Shown piece after piece: positions 41,316 to 50,981 of a stretch of 64,000 bases of DNA. How positions within the stretch are numbered: position 1 is the stretch's first letter; each line of letters starts with the position of its first letter. The notes under the pieces are model-generated. The model saw only the letters and a list, made by a program, of their open reading frames with translations, was not told where the DNA came from and made no database searches. This DNA comes from Planctomycetota bacterium. Lineage in GTDB: Bacteria; Planctomycetota; Phycisphaerae; Phycisphaerales; SM1A02. The stretch spans positions 310,001 through 374,000 of the forward strand of contig JACZRS010000002.1 of assembly GCA_022574595.1 (NCBI GenBank), given 5' to 3'. The translations under genes and the position numbers were made by a program.

Positions 41316-43322
41316 ATGCCACGCGATATACCAGTAGGAAACGGCCAATTGCTCGTCACTTTCGATGACAAGTATCGCATACGCGATATCTACTACCCAC
41401 AAGTAGGGTTGCATAACCACACCGGAGGCAATGTGCAGCGTTTCGGCGTTTGGGTTGATGGGCAATTTTCCTGGATCGAAGACGATGCATGGACAAGGTC
41501 ACTTCGCTACAAACCCGATTCTATGATCACCGAAGTTCGTCTAAAAAACCAACAAATCGGTATCGAACTTCTTTGTAATGATGCGGTCGATTACCACAGC
41601 CCGGTATTTTTCCGCAAAGTAACTATTGTTGATTTGCACGGAAAACCTAGAAATGTCCGGGTCTTTTTCCATCAGGACATTTCCGTCAACGGTTCACCAG
41701 TAGGCGATACCGCCAACTATGATCCATCCACCAGCAGCCTGATCCATTACAAGGACGATACTTACTTTCTCATCAACGCATGTGATGAACTAAGGTGCGG
41801 CATCGACCACTGGACCACGGGTACTAAACGCCTTGGAGATGCAGAGGGCACATGGCGCGATGCAGAAGATGGCCAACTTGCACACAATGCCATCGCTCAA
41901 GGATCAGTAGATTCAACTGTGGGTTTCAATTTGCATCTTTCAGCTAATGGGTCAAGCACACTCATTTACTGGATTGCGGTGGGTAATGATTATCAATCAG
42001 TAAAGAGATTGAATCAGAAGATATTAGAAAAAACTCCTCAGCGAATGATGGATCGCACAGAAGCGTATTGGCGTTTGTGGGCATGCAAGGAACCGGTTCA
42101 GTTCTCGCCATTACCTGAACCTGTGCGCGATATGTATGTACGCAGCCAACTTATCTTGCGCACACAAATTGATAATGGCGGTGCGATCATCGCTGCCAAC
42201 GATAGTGATATCACTCACTTTTCGGGCGACACCTACTCTTATATGTGGCCACGCGATGGGGCGCTTGTAGCACAAGCACTAATACTTGCAGGACATGGCG
42301 AACTAAGCAGAGCGTTCTTTCGCTTTTGTGCGGATGTAATAGAAGACAATGGATTTTTCCTTCACAAGTACAATCCTGCTGGACGACTTGCATCGAGCTG
42401 GCATCCTTGGATGATGGATGGTAAAAAGGTGCTGCCCATACAACAAGATGAGACCGCATTGGTGCTATGGGCTTTGCGCAAACATTTTCTTGTCTATCGT
42501 GATGTTGAGTTCATCAAGGCTTTGTATACGCCACTGATTATTAATCCGGCGCGTTGGATGCTTGAGCATCGTGATCATAACGGACTACCCAAACCCAGCT
42601 GGGATCTTTGGGAAGAGCGCTACGGCATACACACCTGGACGGTAGCAGCAACAATCGGAGCTTTAAAGGCGGCTGCGGACTTCGCCGAAGACATGGGTGC
42701 GCATGATCATGCTAGCGAATTTACTGAAGGAGCGGAGCGCATGCGTGGAGCCTTGATGCGCCAAATGTGGGTAGAAAGTGAGCAACGCTTCGCACGAACC
42801 GCAACGCTGCTAGATGATGGCACATATCGGCTGGATATGACTATAGATGCAGCAAACTGCGCCTTATTCGCTTTTGATGCACTGGAAGCAGATCACCCCG
42901 CAATCATGGCAGAGGTTAATGCCATTGAGCAGCGACTTACAGTTAAAACGCCTATTGGAGGGGTTGCGAGATATGAACGAGATTACTATCACCAGGTTGA
43001 GCACGATAACATAGACGATGTGCCGGGCAATCCCTGGGTAATTTGCACACTATGGATTGCGCAACACAAAATCGCCATCGCAAAGACGTCCGATGAACTT
43101 CAAAAGGCACTACCATACCTCGACTGGACATTACATAGATCACGCGATTCCGGGGTATTAGCAGAACAATATCATCCTTATACTGGTGAAGCTATTTCCG
43201 TAAGCCCATTAACCTGGTCGCACGCAACTGTTATGACAGTTGTTCTGCAATACCTTCTTAAACACGCCCAAATAACCGGCAAGCCCTCAGGCGTAGTAGC
43301 AGAACTGACTATGCAGGATTAG
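41316..43322 (+). CDS. Glycoside hydrolase family 15 protein (glucoamylase-like)
   Basis: 668 residues. N-terminal beta-sandwich domain (about 1-265, GNGQLLVTFDDKYRIRDIYYP) and an (alpha/alpha)6 barrel (about 275-650). GH15 hallmarks: FSGDTYSYMWPRDGALVAQAL, the general acid region PSWDLWEERYGIHTWTVAA, and the general base region GVLAEQYHPYTGEAISVSPLTWSHA. GH15 enzymes release glucose from alpha-glucans or cleave trehalose. No signal peptide, so it is cytoplasmic and may act on storage polysaccharide. Monocistronic. Confidence 0.9.
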   Translation: MPRDIPVGNGQLLVTFDDKYRIRDIYYPQVGLHNHTGGNVQRFGVWVDGQFSWIEDDAWTRSLRYKPDSMITEVRLKNQQIGIELLCNDAVDYHSPVFFRKVTIVDLHGKPRNVRVFFHQDISVNGSPVGDTANYDPSTSSLIHYKDDTYFLINACDELRCGIDHWTTGTKRLGDAEGTWRDAEDGQLAHNAIAQGSVDSTVGFNLHLSANGSSTLIYWIAVGNDYQSVKRLNQKILEKTPQRMMDRTEAYWRLWACKEPVQFSPLPEPVRDMYVRSQLILRTQIDNGGAIIAANDSDITHFSGDTYSYMWPRDGALVAQALILAGHGELSRAFFRFCADVIEDNGFFLHKYNPAGRLASSWHPWMMDGKKVLPIQQDETALVLWALRKHFLVYRDVEFIKALYTPLIINPARWMLEHRDHNGLPKPSWDLWEERYGIHTWTVAATIGALKAAADFAEDMGAHDHASEFTEGAERMRGALMRQMWVESEQRFARTATLLDDGTYRLDMTIDAANCALFAFDALEADHPAIMAEVNAIEQRLTVKTPIGGVARYERDYYHQVEHDNIDDVPGNPWVICTLWIAQHKIAIAKTSDELQKALPYLDWTLHRSRDSGVLAEQYHPYTGEAISVSPLTWSHATVMTVVLQYLLKHAQITGKPSGVVAELTMQD

Positions 43323-43349
43323 GGCAGGATTAGCGCAGGAAATCTTGGC

Positions 43350-43384
43350 AAAAAAGGCCGAAGCACGTTTTTGGTGTTTCGGCC
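43350..43384 (-). terminator. Rho-independent terminator of the second sigma factor pair
   Basis: Reading the minus strand: an 11-bp stem (GGCCGAA-CAC arms, one G-T pair, 43356-43366 with 43374-43384), 7-nt loop, then TTTTTT at 43355-43350. It lies 80 bp after the stop at 43465. Confidence 0.88.
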
Positions 43385-43464
43385 CAAGCTTGGGGTGCTG
43401 AAATCTTGTTAGCTCAAGGTTGGAAAGAGGAGAAGGCAGTCCATTACCGAAAATGGAGGCTGAG

Positions 43465-43881
43465 CTAACCGTGATCATTTAGAATGCAAAGAGCACCTCC
43501 CGCTAGATCACGCAACTGGTCCGGCAGCTTCGCGTCGTCCAGAACCATTTGCAAAGCCCGGCGCAGGGCATCATCAGATTGGCGTGTGATTCGACAGTTA
43601 TGCCTGACCAAACCCGCAGCAATTGCTCCTGCATAAAGCTTGGTAGCTAACCTCCTATCAGAAGATGTTTCGCCTAAAATACGCATCGTCTTAAAAACAG
43701 CCTTGGCCTGTTGTAAATGTTCAAGTGATACAGTGGGGTTTGCAACAAACTCGAATGCGCCGCTGCAGGTTGGATCAATATCCCGAGCCAACCAATCCGC
43801 AGCAGCCATTGAGGGATCTATTGAAGCTTCTAATGTGCTTCGGATTACTTCACTTAGTTGCTCGCGGGGGATCGTACTCAT
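43465..43881 (-). CDS. Small protein paired with a sigma factor
   Basis: 138 residues, not recognised. Mostly helical: REQLSEVIRSTLEASIDPSMAAADWLARDI, then SLEHLQQAKAVFKTMRILGETSSDRRLATKLYAGAIAAGL. No membrane segment. It overlaps the end of the sigma factor gene by 4 nt (ATGA) and is followed by a terminator, so the pair forms a closed two-gene operon. A role in controlling the sigma factor is inference. Confidence 0.7.
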   Translation of the reverse strand: MSTIPREQLSEVIRSTLEASIDPSMAAADWLARDIDPTCSGAFEFVANPTVSLEHLQQAKAVFKTMRILGETSSDRRLATKLYAGAIAAGLVRHNCRITRQSDDALRRALQMVLDDAKLPDQLRDLAGGALCILNDHG

Positions 43882-44621
43882 AACGGTTGCTCCAAGTCTA
43901 GCAAAAGTTGGCGCAGCTCATCATCAATATCAGTTTCTTTGCTTACCGTACTGCCAACCTCTCTATAAAGGGCAGCAACAAATCTCCGCTTAACCGTAAC
44001 CATCATGTTTGCTGCTTGAGATTCTTCTTTTAGGCCTAGCTGTTTTATCAATGCCGCATAATCAGTTGGAGATTCATCAAACATCATTGGCCTAACTATG
44101 CGACGTTCAAAAATTGTCCAATGTGCATCAAGTCCTGCTGCACTACATTCATTTCTAACTATTTCAAGTACACGTTTAACAATGATCGCACTCCATTGAT
44201 AAGAAAAAGCATCCTCTGGGGTTGAGTGCTGCGAATCTGCAATTCTTTCGATAACCTCAGGACTCATTGAAAGTGGTTCATCTGTCTTACCCGATCGACG
44301 AAGTCGCTCCTTTCGTCGATGCTCCTGCACTAAGTAGTTCTTTAGAGAAGTAAGCAGCAAATTGCGAAATCGACCACGTTCGTGGTCTGCCGACGCTGCT
44401 AAACGGCGTACTATCATGACATCACAAATAAAACCCTGCGTAAGATCCGATGCTTCATGGACGCTTCGACCAGTCTTGCGAATGTACGCATAAACCGCGG
44501 GCCAATATCGCTTTACCATTTGCTCGAGTGCCTTGGCTGCAACTTCCTCATCCTGCTGGCCAGCGCTTACGATCATCGACCAATCGGTGTGTGAAGCGGA
44601 GTTGGATTCCATCAATTGCAC
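43878..44621 (-). CDS. RNA polymerase sigma factor, ECF-related planctomycete type
   Basis: 247 residues. Sigma region 2 is at YWPAVYAYIRKTGRSVHEASDLTQGFICDVMIVRR, followed by RGRFRNLLLTSLKNYLVQEHRRKERLRR; the region 4 part is YAALIKQLGLKEESQAANMMVTVKRRFVAALYREVG. Longer than ordinary ECF factors because of a linker, as in the sigma factors of Planctomycetes that accompany Ser/Thr kinases. No kinase is adjacent here. ATG 44612 is an alternative start. Confidence 0.8.
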   Translation of the reverse strand: MQLMESNSASHTDWSMIVSAGQQDEEVAAKALEQMVKRYWPAVYAYIRKTGRSVHEASDLTQGFICDVMIVRRLAASADHERGRFRNLLLTSLKNYLVQEHRRKERLRRSGKTDEPLSMSPEVIERIADSQHSTPEDAFSYQWSAIIVKRVLEIVRNECSAAGLDAHWTIFERRIVRPMMFDESPTDYAALIKQLGLKEESQAANMMVTVKRRFVAALYREVGSTVSKETDIDDELRQLLLDLEQPL

Positions 44622-44806
44622 GCGTTAGATCCTAGGGTTAAGTTTATCAGCACCACAGTATCATGGGCTTCTATAGGTCTTTACGCCGTTTACCGGGAAA
44701 TCTTGCGCGCTTTTATAAAAAAAAGTCAAAAAAATGCCCCAAACCTGCCTCAGATGGGTCTAAGGGCATAGTAGAAATATATTTCTCTCTGAAAATGGCA
44801 CCATAG

Positions 44807-44841
44807 GGAGACGGGCTACCCGGCGCTGGTGGCTCGTCTCC
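44807..44841. other. Long hairpin in the gap before the sigma factor
   Basis: GGAGACG (44807-44813) pairs with CGTCTCC (44835-44841), extended by a G-T and two more pairs, with ACC/GGT in the loop. On the plus strand a weak TCTCCTTTTAG follows. It lies between ribBA and the sigma gene, both minus strand; no plus-strand gene needs it. Confidence 0.4.
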
Positions 44842-44894
44842 TCTCCTTTTAGTCTTAGCTAGATTGCTAAATCCCACTCACAGCAGGTTACGAT

Positions 44895-46094
44895 CTACTC
44901 ATCCATCGATATTGCGACTTGCTCAACAACATCAAGCCCAAACCCAGGTAAACCAACCCATTTCCGGGGATGGTTCGTCAACACCTTTATCTTTCTTAAC
45001 CCCAGATCCAGCAATATCTGTGAACCAATTCCAACTACTCTGAGATCCATCGGCTGCGCCCGTGCTGCAACGCCATCAGTCCGCGTCAAATCCGGTGCAT
45101 TTATATTATCCTTTTCAGGACGATTGATGCGCAGCAAACGTTGATGAAGAGCATCACCCGACCCTTCTGGTCTTAAATAAACTAAAGCGCCTCGTCCAGC
45201 TTTTTGAATCATGCGCAGCGATGCGCGAAGCTGCTTGCCTGTGGGGTTTGTCACTTCATCAAAAATATCGCCTAATAAATCACGTCGATGCACACGAACT
45301 AATACAGGCTCATCGATTGATTTCGCAGATCCATTGCCAGCATAATCACCAACACCCCCAACCGTCAGCACAATGTGGGGCAGCGGATCTATTGCACTTT
45401 GATACGCAATCAAATTAAACTGCCCATAAGGCGTGTCGATCATCGTTCCATTAACCGGATCAATGCGCTCAACCAGTCGCTCAACTGCGAGTCTGTGTTC
45501 GATGATTTGATCTACCGAACACATTTTCAGGTTGTGCTTTTTGCATATCTCATCTAGATCGTTCATACGGGCCATGTTGCCATCTTCACGAACAACTTCT
45601 ATTAGCACAGCACTAGGATGCATTCCCGCAAGCTTTGCTAAATCTACCGCTCCTTCGGTTTGGCCGGTGCGCACCAATACGCCGCCATCACGCGCGCGAA
45701 GTGGATTGATATGCCCGGGCCTGACAAAATCATCAATGGTTGATTTGGGATCGATCATCAACTCAATGGTTTTCGCTCGATCAAAAGTGGAGACACCTGT
45801 GCTAACACCGTGCCGAGGATGACCGTCGATTGTTACGGTAAGTGGCGTACCCCACAAGCTGGAGTTTGATGACGCCTGCGGAACCAGATTCAGCCGATCA
45901 CAGTGATCGCCAGTAAGTGGCACACATAAATAGCCCGCCCCGACACGAGTCATGAAATTAATGATCTCAGGCGTAACTTTCTCAGCTGCGCATACGAAAT
46001 CTCCCTCGTTCTCGCGCTTCTCATCATCAACCAGCACAATGATCCGCCCTGCACGAAGCTCTTGTAGAATCTCCGGTATTGGTGATAACGCCAT
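44895..46094 (-). CDS. ribBA: RibBA-type protein: DHBP synthase with degenerate GTP cyclohydrolase II domain
   Basis: About 399 residues from ATG 46094 (in-frame ATG 46118 is upstream). N-terminal DHBP synthase, which makes the four-carbon riboflavin precursor: [57 protein letters not shown]. The C-terminal domain keeps the GTP cyclohydrolase II ending ([33 protein letters not shown]) but the zinc site, normally C-x2-GDxxxSxxCDC, reads [15 protein letters not shown] with no cysteines. So the second domain is probably not a GTP cyclohydrolase. Isolated from other rib genes. Confidence 0.88.
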   Translation of the reverse strand: MALSPIPEILQELRAGRIIVLVDDEKRENEGDFVCAAEKVTPEIINFMTRVGAGYLCVPLTGDHCDRLNLVPQASSNSSLWGTPLTVTIDGHPRHGVSTGVSTFDRAKTIELMIDPKSTIDDFVRPGHINPLRARDGGVLVRTGQTEGAVDLAKLAGMHPSAVLIEVVREDGNMARMNDLDEICKKHNLKMCSVDQIIEHRLAVERLVERIDPVNGTMIDTPYGQFNLIAYQSAIDPLPHIVLTVGGVGDYAGNGSAKSIDEPVLVRVHRRDLLGDIFDEVTNPTGKQLRASLRMIQKAGRGALVYLRPEGSGDALHQRLLRINRPEKDNINAPDLTRTDGVAARAQPMDLRVVGIGSQILLDLGLRKIKVLTNHPRKWVGLPGFGLDVVEQVAISMDE

Positions 46095-46163
46095 AGGCCA
46101 TAGTGTAGGCATCCTCATCCCTCATGGCTCAGCCCTCATCCCTCATAACTCAGTACTTTAGTG

Positions 46164-46264
46164 GGGTGCCACTGACAGCGCAGCGAAGCGGAGTCGTCAG
46201 TGTTTTTCAAAGTTTCTCATCTAATCTACACGCACGACTCGAAGACTCGCTGTGCATGGCACCC
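46164..46264. repeat. Short repeat with GGGTGCCA ends
   Basis: Begins GGGTGCCACTGACAGCG and ends CGCTGTGCATGGCACCC, so its ends are imperfect inverted repeats; an internal CACTGAC/GTCAGTG pair folds within the left half. A related end, GGGTGCCATGCACAGTGAG, stands at 47584 inside another repeat, on the other side of the peptidase gene. Confidence 0.6.
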
Positions 46265-46309
46265 TCTTGGCTAATGGCTCAGCCCTCATCCCTTCCCTAC
46301 ACTCTGCCT

Positions 46310-47470
46310 ATGACTACTGCTGCACAACGAAATAAGCACAAACGCTGGCTACTTCAACTGACAGCTATGCCTACCGCTGCCGGCCACGAAACCCGTATTA
46401 TCCAATGGGTAAAAGACTGGGTAAATGCCCGCCCTACCATAAAGCTAAAAAGCGATAAAGCCGGCAACCTAATCATCACCCAAAAAAGAAAGTCCAAAGA
46501 TAAGCCAATCTTCATCACCGCACACATGGATCACCCTGCGTTTGTTGTGCGCAAAGTGATTTCTGACCGCGAAGTGCAACTCGAATTTCGAGGCGGAGTC
46601 CAAGATCCATATTTTAGTAATGCCGGCATTGATATTTTTAATAACCATGACAAATCCCACCGCGCAACTATCACAAACCTAAACAGCAAAGCTAAACCAT
46701 TTAAGATAATTACTGCAAGACTAGATAAGCCAAGTGAATCCCTACAGCCAGGCGATATTGGGCGCTGGGTTTATCACGGATATGAACAAGAGCCCAAGGT
46801 ACGCAGCGGAATTCTCTACGCGCCTGCTTGTGATGATGTCGCAGCAGTTGCAGCAGCGCTATCGACATTAGATATTTTGAGATCGCGCAAAACCACGGCA
46901 AACGTGGGCGTACTTCTAACACGAGCAGAAGAAATCGGTTTCATTGGCGCCATCGCTGCATGCAAACTAAATAGCGTTCCAAAGACCGCACGGTTAATTT
47001 GTTTGGAAAATTCACGAAGCTTCGCAGAATCACCAATCGGTGGCGGGCCAATCATTCGCGTTGGTGATAAAGCAAGCGTATTCAGCCCAAACCTGACCAA
47101 TCGCATTAGCACGATTATGGCAAATCATCAAAAACGCCATCGGAGCTTCAAATATCAGCGCAAACTAATGCCCGGCGGAACCTGCGAAGCCACGACATTC
47201 TCAAGCTACGGCTACGAATCAACCTGTTTGTGCTTACCCCTAGGCAATTATCACAACATGGTAGATATCGATGGCGTAGCTGCAAAAACACGAATAGCCA
47301 AGGTTGGACCCGAATATATATCAATAAACGACTACCACGGCCTGATCGAAATGTTAATCATAAGCTGCGCCCAATTAGATTCCCCCAAAGTTCCAACGAT
47401 TAAAGCACGTATGGAAGAATTGATAACCAAGCACAGTTCAATAGTAGGATTACCCCCAAGCCGGACCTGA
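46310..47470 (+). CDS. M42-like metallopeptidase (aminopeptidase/deblocking type)
   Basis: About 386 residues. Metal-binding signs: ITAHMDHPAF (first His/Asp), APACDDVAAVAA (bridging Asp), TRAEEIGFIGAI (Glu-Glu), LICLENSR (Asp/Glu region), and CLCLPLGNYHNMVD (last His). This is the M42 (and M20/M28 clan MH) layout. Start ATG 46310 follows a region of repeats; the longer in-frame extension consists of repeat sequence and is not likely protein. Divergent from ribBA. Cytosolic; peptide substrates unknown. Confidence 0.85.
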   Translation: MTTAAQRNKHKRWLLQLTAMPTAAGHETRIIQWVKDWVNARPTIKLKSDKAGNLIITQKRKSKDKPIFITAHMDHPAFVVRKVISDREVQLEFRGGVQDPYFSNAGIDIFNNHDKSHRATITNLNSKAKPFKIITARLDKPSESLQPGDIGRWVYHGYEQEPKVRSGILYAPACDDVAAVAAALSTLDILRSRKTTANVGVLLTRAEEIGFIGAIAACKLNSVPKTARLICLENSRSFAESPIGGGPIIRVGDKASVFSPNLTNRISTIMANHQKRHRSFKYQRKLMPGGTCEATTFSSYGYESTCLCLPLGNYHNMVDIDGVAAKTRIAKVGPEYISINDYHGLIEMLIISCAQLDSPKVPTIKARMEELITKHSSIVGLPPSRT

Positions 47471-47522
47471 CGACCCTTGGGAGGAAGGTCCGGGTAGAAA
47501 AGGGCACGAGTGTTGAGCCATG

Positions 47523-47642
47523 TTTAGCGGGAGACGCGCAGCGTCCCATTTTGGCATCGTGGCAACGTGGCATCACCATCCCGGGTGCCATGCACAGTGA
47601 GTGAATTCGCCACGGAAAACGCGGGGCAAGCCCCGCGGCTAA
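47523..47642. repeat. TTTAGC-ended hairpin repeat, copy A
   Basis: Left end TTTAGCGGGAGACGCGCAGC then GTCCC (hairpin GGGAGACGC/GCGTCCC); right end GCGGGGCAAGCCCCGC then GGCTAA. Both ends are TTTAGC plus a hairpin in inverted orientation. Copy B is at 59959-60085 and a single end is at 58460-58485. Confidence 0.72.
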
Positions 47643-47662
47643 GTAATTCTGTGCTTCGACGT

Positions 47663-48976
47663 TCACTTTCCGTTGCCGTTGGTGCCTCTTTTACCATTTA
47701 GTGATGAACCATCGTTTATCAGCTCGATGGCAACACGCTGAATATGTGTGCGCGTTGCGGTTATTGTTGTGAACTTAGCGTTATATGCCTCGACGATTTC
47801 GCCTTGTTTTGGTACGTGTCCTAGTCTTGCGAGCATGAAGCCGCCGATCGTGTCGTAATCATCATCCTCGGGTACATCAAGCCCTAACCGCTCATTTAGA
47901 TCATCAATATGAAAACGCCCATCGGCTTCAGCGTGTGTGTCATCGATACTAACTAATTGCGGATCATCTTCTGTATCTGGTTCGTGTTCATCGTGTATTT
48001 CGCCAACGAGTTCTTCGAGTACATCTTCGATGGTGACAAGTCCAGCCGTTCCGCCATATTCATCTATCACAATTCCCATGTGCACTTCGTTTTGCTGAAA
48101 ATCACGAAGCAGTTCGCTCACCAGTTTGGTTTCGGGAATAAAGATAGGCTGACGCAAAATCGGCTCCAGCTTAAAGTCAGTAGCATCTTCACCCAGATAA
48201 GGCACAAGATCCTTGATATACAAAATCCCTTTTATGTGATCTAAATCGTCCGCAAACACGGGAATACGAGAGTGGCCAACCTGAACGATAAACGCCCGGA
48301 TCTTTGCCAGATCATTCGTCAGCTCAATACCTTCGATATCAGTTCGAGGCGTCATAACCTCACCAACATCTGTTCCGGAAAATTCGACAACGCTTTCCAT
48401 CAATGCAGCTGAAGTAACATCCAGGCCACCCTCGCGCTGTGTGTCTTCGATACTTAAAAGTAATTCCTCTTCCGCTTGTTCTTCATCCTTTATTAAATTG
48501 GCTCCGCTAAGCCTGCGAATAGCTTCATCAATAAAAAATACTACCTTTATCAGAGGTCGGCCAAGTAACGCAATGATTCTTACAAAGCCTATGCCGGTTG
48601 AAATCAGTCCAATGTTCGCATGCTTGGCTAAGGCATAAGCAAGCACACTAGAAAACACCCAGAGCAAAGCTACGGTAATCAGGCCTGCCAATACGAGGCT
48701 GCCCCAATTGATAATTACTAGTTCACCTATCTCAACAAACATGGCTATGACTAGCACGAAAAATCCCACGCGCGCAAATGTTCGTAGTAAAGAGATCGAT
48801 AGAATCGCTTCATCAATGCGTGCAGCTAATTTTTCGCCTGATTCTGCTTTGCCCTTTCTCTCTAAGCGTTTTTGTAGCGCAGAGCGGCTAAAGTCGAGCA
48901 AAGCTAAATGTAAAGCTGACAGATAGGTGGCAATTATCAAAACCACTAAAGCGCCAAGCAGCAACCAATTACTCAC
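47663..48976 (-). CDS. CNNM/CBS-domain membrane protein (HlyC/CorC family)
   Basis: 437 residues. N-terminal CNNM domain with membrane helices (about 2-22, 58-78, 88-110, 120-140), then two CBS domains (about 200-330: MTPRTDIEGIELTNDLAKIRAFI, GHSRIPVFADDLDHIKGILYIKDL, MGIVIDEYGGTAGLVTIEDVLEELVGEI) and a CorC/HlyC transporter-associated domain (RFHIDDLNERLGLDVPEDDDYDTIGGFML). Proposed to move Mg2+ or other divalent ions. Located 12 bp after ybeY, a very common pairing. Confidence 0.92.
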   Translation of the reverse strand: MSNWLLLGALVVLIIATYLSALHLALLDFSRSALQKRLERKGKAESGEKLAARIDEAILSISLLRTFARVGFFVLVIAMFVEIGELVIINWGSLVLAGLITVALLWVFSSVLAYALAKHANIGLISTGIGFVRIIALLGRPLIKVVFFIDEAIRRLSGANLIKDEEQAEEELLLSIEDTQREGGLDVTSAALMESVVEFSGTDVGEVMTPRTDIEGIELTNDLAKIRAFIVQVGHSRIPVFADDLDHIKGILYIKDLVPYLGEDATDFKLEPILRQPIFIPETKLVSELLRDFQQNEVHMGIVIDEYGGTAGLVTIEDVLEELVGEIHDEHEPDTEDDPQLVSIDDTHAEADGRFHIDDLNERLGLDVPEDDDYDTIGGFMLARLGHVPKQGEIVEAYNAKFTTITATRTHIQRVAIELINDGSSLNGKRGTNGNGK

Positions 48977-48987
48977 GAACCGGATCC

Positions 48988-49590
48988 TCAGTCACGCCCT
49001 TTGGAATCGCAAGAGACATCGTGACCTGTCTCATTGCGTTTGTAAATCTCGCCCACTCCAATTGCAGCAAGAATTCGATCTTCTTCCTTATGTATAGCAC
49101 GGGATTGTTCATCTGTTTTATCATCAAACCCTGCGCAGTGAAGCAAACCATGAATCGCATATAGCAGCAGTTCCTGGTTAATGTTGTGGTTAAAGTTTGT
49201 TGCTTGCCTATGAGCTTCATCAACGCAAATTGCAATATCCACATCTATGGCATCGCCTTCAGCAGAATTCTCAAAAGTTAATACATCCGTTGTGGAATTA
49301 TCTTTGCTATGCGCTTGGTGAAGCTGCGTCATTTCGTGATCATCGATAAGTTTTATCGCAACACGCTGAACCGGCCTGGCGATTTGGCCAATAGCTCTAC
49401 TTAGCTGAGTCTCAAGCCAAGTTAAATCGATGCTATCATCGAGACCCGCGCATTGGATCGTCAAGACCGTCTTAGGGTCACTCATAGGTTCGGGTGGTTG
49501 ATCAGGGTCGCAGCCCAAACTAGGCTCAGGGCCATCTGCATCATCTGATGTTGTTTCTGATGTGATTATAGTTGGGGTTGCTTCGTTCAT
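48988..49590 (-). CDS. ybeY: Endoribonuclease YbeY
   Basis: rRNA maturation and ribosome quality-control RNase. 200 residues. Zinc motif in LLYAIHGLLHCAGFDDKTD, where the usual HGxLHxxGYDH ends in Asp rather than His (H-H-D). The conserved VAIKLIDDHEMTQLHQAH and TTDVLTF segments are present. The first 35 residues are acidic and Pro-rich and may be dispensable; ATG 49485 (MSDPKTVL) is an alternative start. Upstream partner of the CNNM gene. Confidence 0.88.
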   Translation of the reverse strand: MNEATPTIITSETTSDDADGPEPSLGCDPDQPPEPMSDPKTVLTIQCAGLDDSIDLTWLETQLSRAIGQIARPVQRVAIKLIDDHEMTQLHQAHSKDNSTTDVLTFENSAEGDAIDVDIAICVDEAHRQATNFNHNINQELLLYAIHGLLHCAGFDDKTDEQSRAIHKEEDRILAAIGVGEIYKRNETGHDVSCDSKGRD

Positions 49591-49825
49591 TAAGTGGTTT
49601 GGCTGCTGAATCTCAACAGCTCCAATCTACTATATCTACGGAAAAGCATATATCATGTTTCGGCTGATTGCCAGCAAAAATCCAATACCGGGCTCTCTCA
49701 TCGATATCGCATCCGATATTCCCCTAAATAGGTGCGTTCTAGAGTGTTAAATGCCAAATAAATACCGCCCGAACCATTCGTGACACTGGTGGAATTTGTC
49801 TGGATTCAATTGATTGGCTGCGTTC

Positions 49826-50884
49826 CTATTCCTTTTTGCTGGACTGGGCCAACTTAGCTGCCAGTGCCTTGATCTTTGCAAGTTGCTGCTCCATTGCCGC
49901 AATCTCAACCCAAAGTTGTGCCTCAACGCTATCGCTGCTCGGAGGTATCGTCTTCACAACAGCATCTAACCATTGCCTTTGTAGGTTACTAGTGGTAGCC
50001 TCAAGCACAGGCGTAACCTGAAGAATCTGATTGGAGATCTTTGGGTCGATGGTGACCCATTTCTGCTTCCTGCGATCTATTAATCTGGTGCGAACATCAG
50101 TTGCTATCAGTTCGAGATTACGGGCATGCCCAAGCTCGACTCCAAGGTTCAGCTTTGCAAGCCCTTTATTGTATATCTCATATGTCGTTAGTAACTTAGC
50201 GGTAGGCTCCACTTTTTCAACGATCACCTTCAACTCGACAGGCTCGCCTTCTCTCAATAGCCGAAGCGTGATTGATTGACCAGATTCATAACTCTGGATC
50301 AACTCCTTTAGTTTCGCAAGATTCACTCCCTTAACGCCTTCGATGTGAGTAATAACATCATGTTTCTTCACACCGGCCTTGAGCGCAGGTGCGCCTGCTA
50401 AGACCTCGGTAATCAGTAGTGACGCTTCCGGTTTGACTTTCAAATGCCCCGCAAGAGCTAGGCTTAATGCTTCGGTCACAATTCCAATGTGATTTCTCGG
50501 CCGGTTATCGACTAACTTAGCAATTAAGTCAATGCGACCATCAGCACTTAGCACCAGATTTCCTGTGGTTTTGCCTTGAGCATTAGCGATGGTAATCGAA
50601 TCTGCAATAACAACAATTTCCTTACTCTTTACGTCAGTTGGCTTGACGCGAACTTCGATTACTCTGCCATACTTGTCAGCTTTGAGGATAACATTCTGAG
50701 CGCTATCCAAAATAACCTCAAGCGCTTTATCAGACAAAAGTTTTTGCGAAGCCAAGACAACATTAACCGGTTTAGTATCGCCAACAACCGTCGGCGGACA
50801 AGCTGCAGCACTACTGAGCATCGAAACACCGATCACTCCTGCAAATGAACAACACAATAAATTTCGAACTATCATAAATTTCAT
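49826..50884 (-). CDS. Exported PDZ-domain protein
   Basis: About 352 residues from ATG 50884, 6 nt after AGGAGT. Signal peptide (about 1-29), a region of long beta strands (KYGRVIEVRVKPTDVKSKEIVVIADSITIANAQGK), and a PDZ domain at about residues 150-230 (LLITEVLAGAPALKAGVKKHDVITHIEGVKG, ITLRLLREGEPVELKVIVE). The C-terminal 100 residues are helical and end in KIKALAAKLAQSSKKE. No protease catalytic triad. It follows the sigma/anti-sigma-like pair by 97 bp and is probably part of that envelope-stress regulon. Confidence 0.8.
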   Translation of the reverse strand: MKFMIVRNLLCCSFAGVIGVSMLSSAAACPPTVVGDTKPVNVVLASQKLLSDKALEVILDSAQNVILKADKYGRVIEVRVKPTDVKSKEIVVIADSITIANAQGKTTGNLVLSADGRIDLIAKLVDNRPRNHIGIVTEALSLALAGHLKVKPEASLLITEVLAGAPALKAGVKKHDVITHIEGVKGVNLAKLKELIQSYESGQSITLRLLREGEPVELKVIVEKVEPTAKLLTTYEIYNKGLAKLNLGVELGHARNLELIATDVRTRLIDRRKQKWVTIDPKISNQILQVTPVLEATTSNLQRQWLDAVVKTIPPSSDSVEAQLWVEIAAMEQQLAKIKALAAKLAQSSKKE

Positions 50885-50981
50885 GATCAAACTCCTAGTG
50901 AGCTGTTTGTAAATGTTTCTAATCAATCCTCAATTAAGTAAAACAATGCGCTGACGCATTGACGGTGCACTTCGCAAGTAA

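Noticed and set aside
46124-46309. 62-residue N-terminal extension of the M42 peptidase
   Set aside because: It is encoded by the repeat at 46164-46264 and a duplicated ATGGCTCAGCCCTCATCCCT stretch; the peptidase fold starts after ATG 46310.
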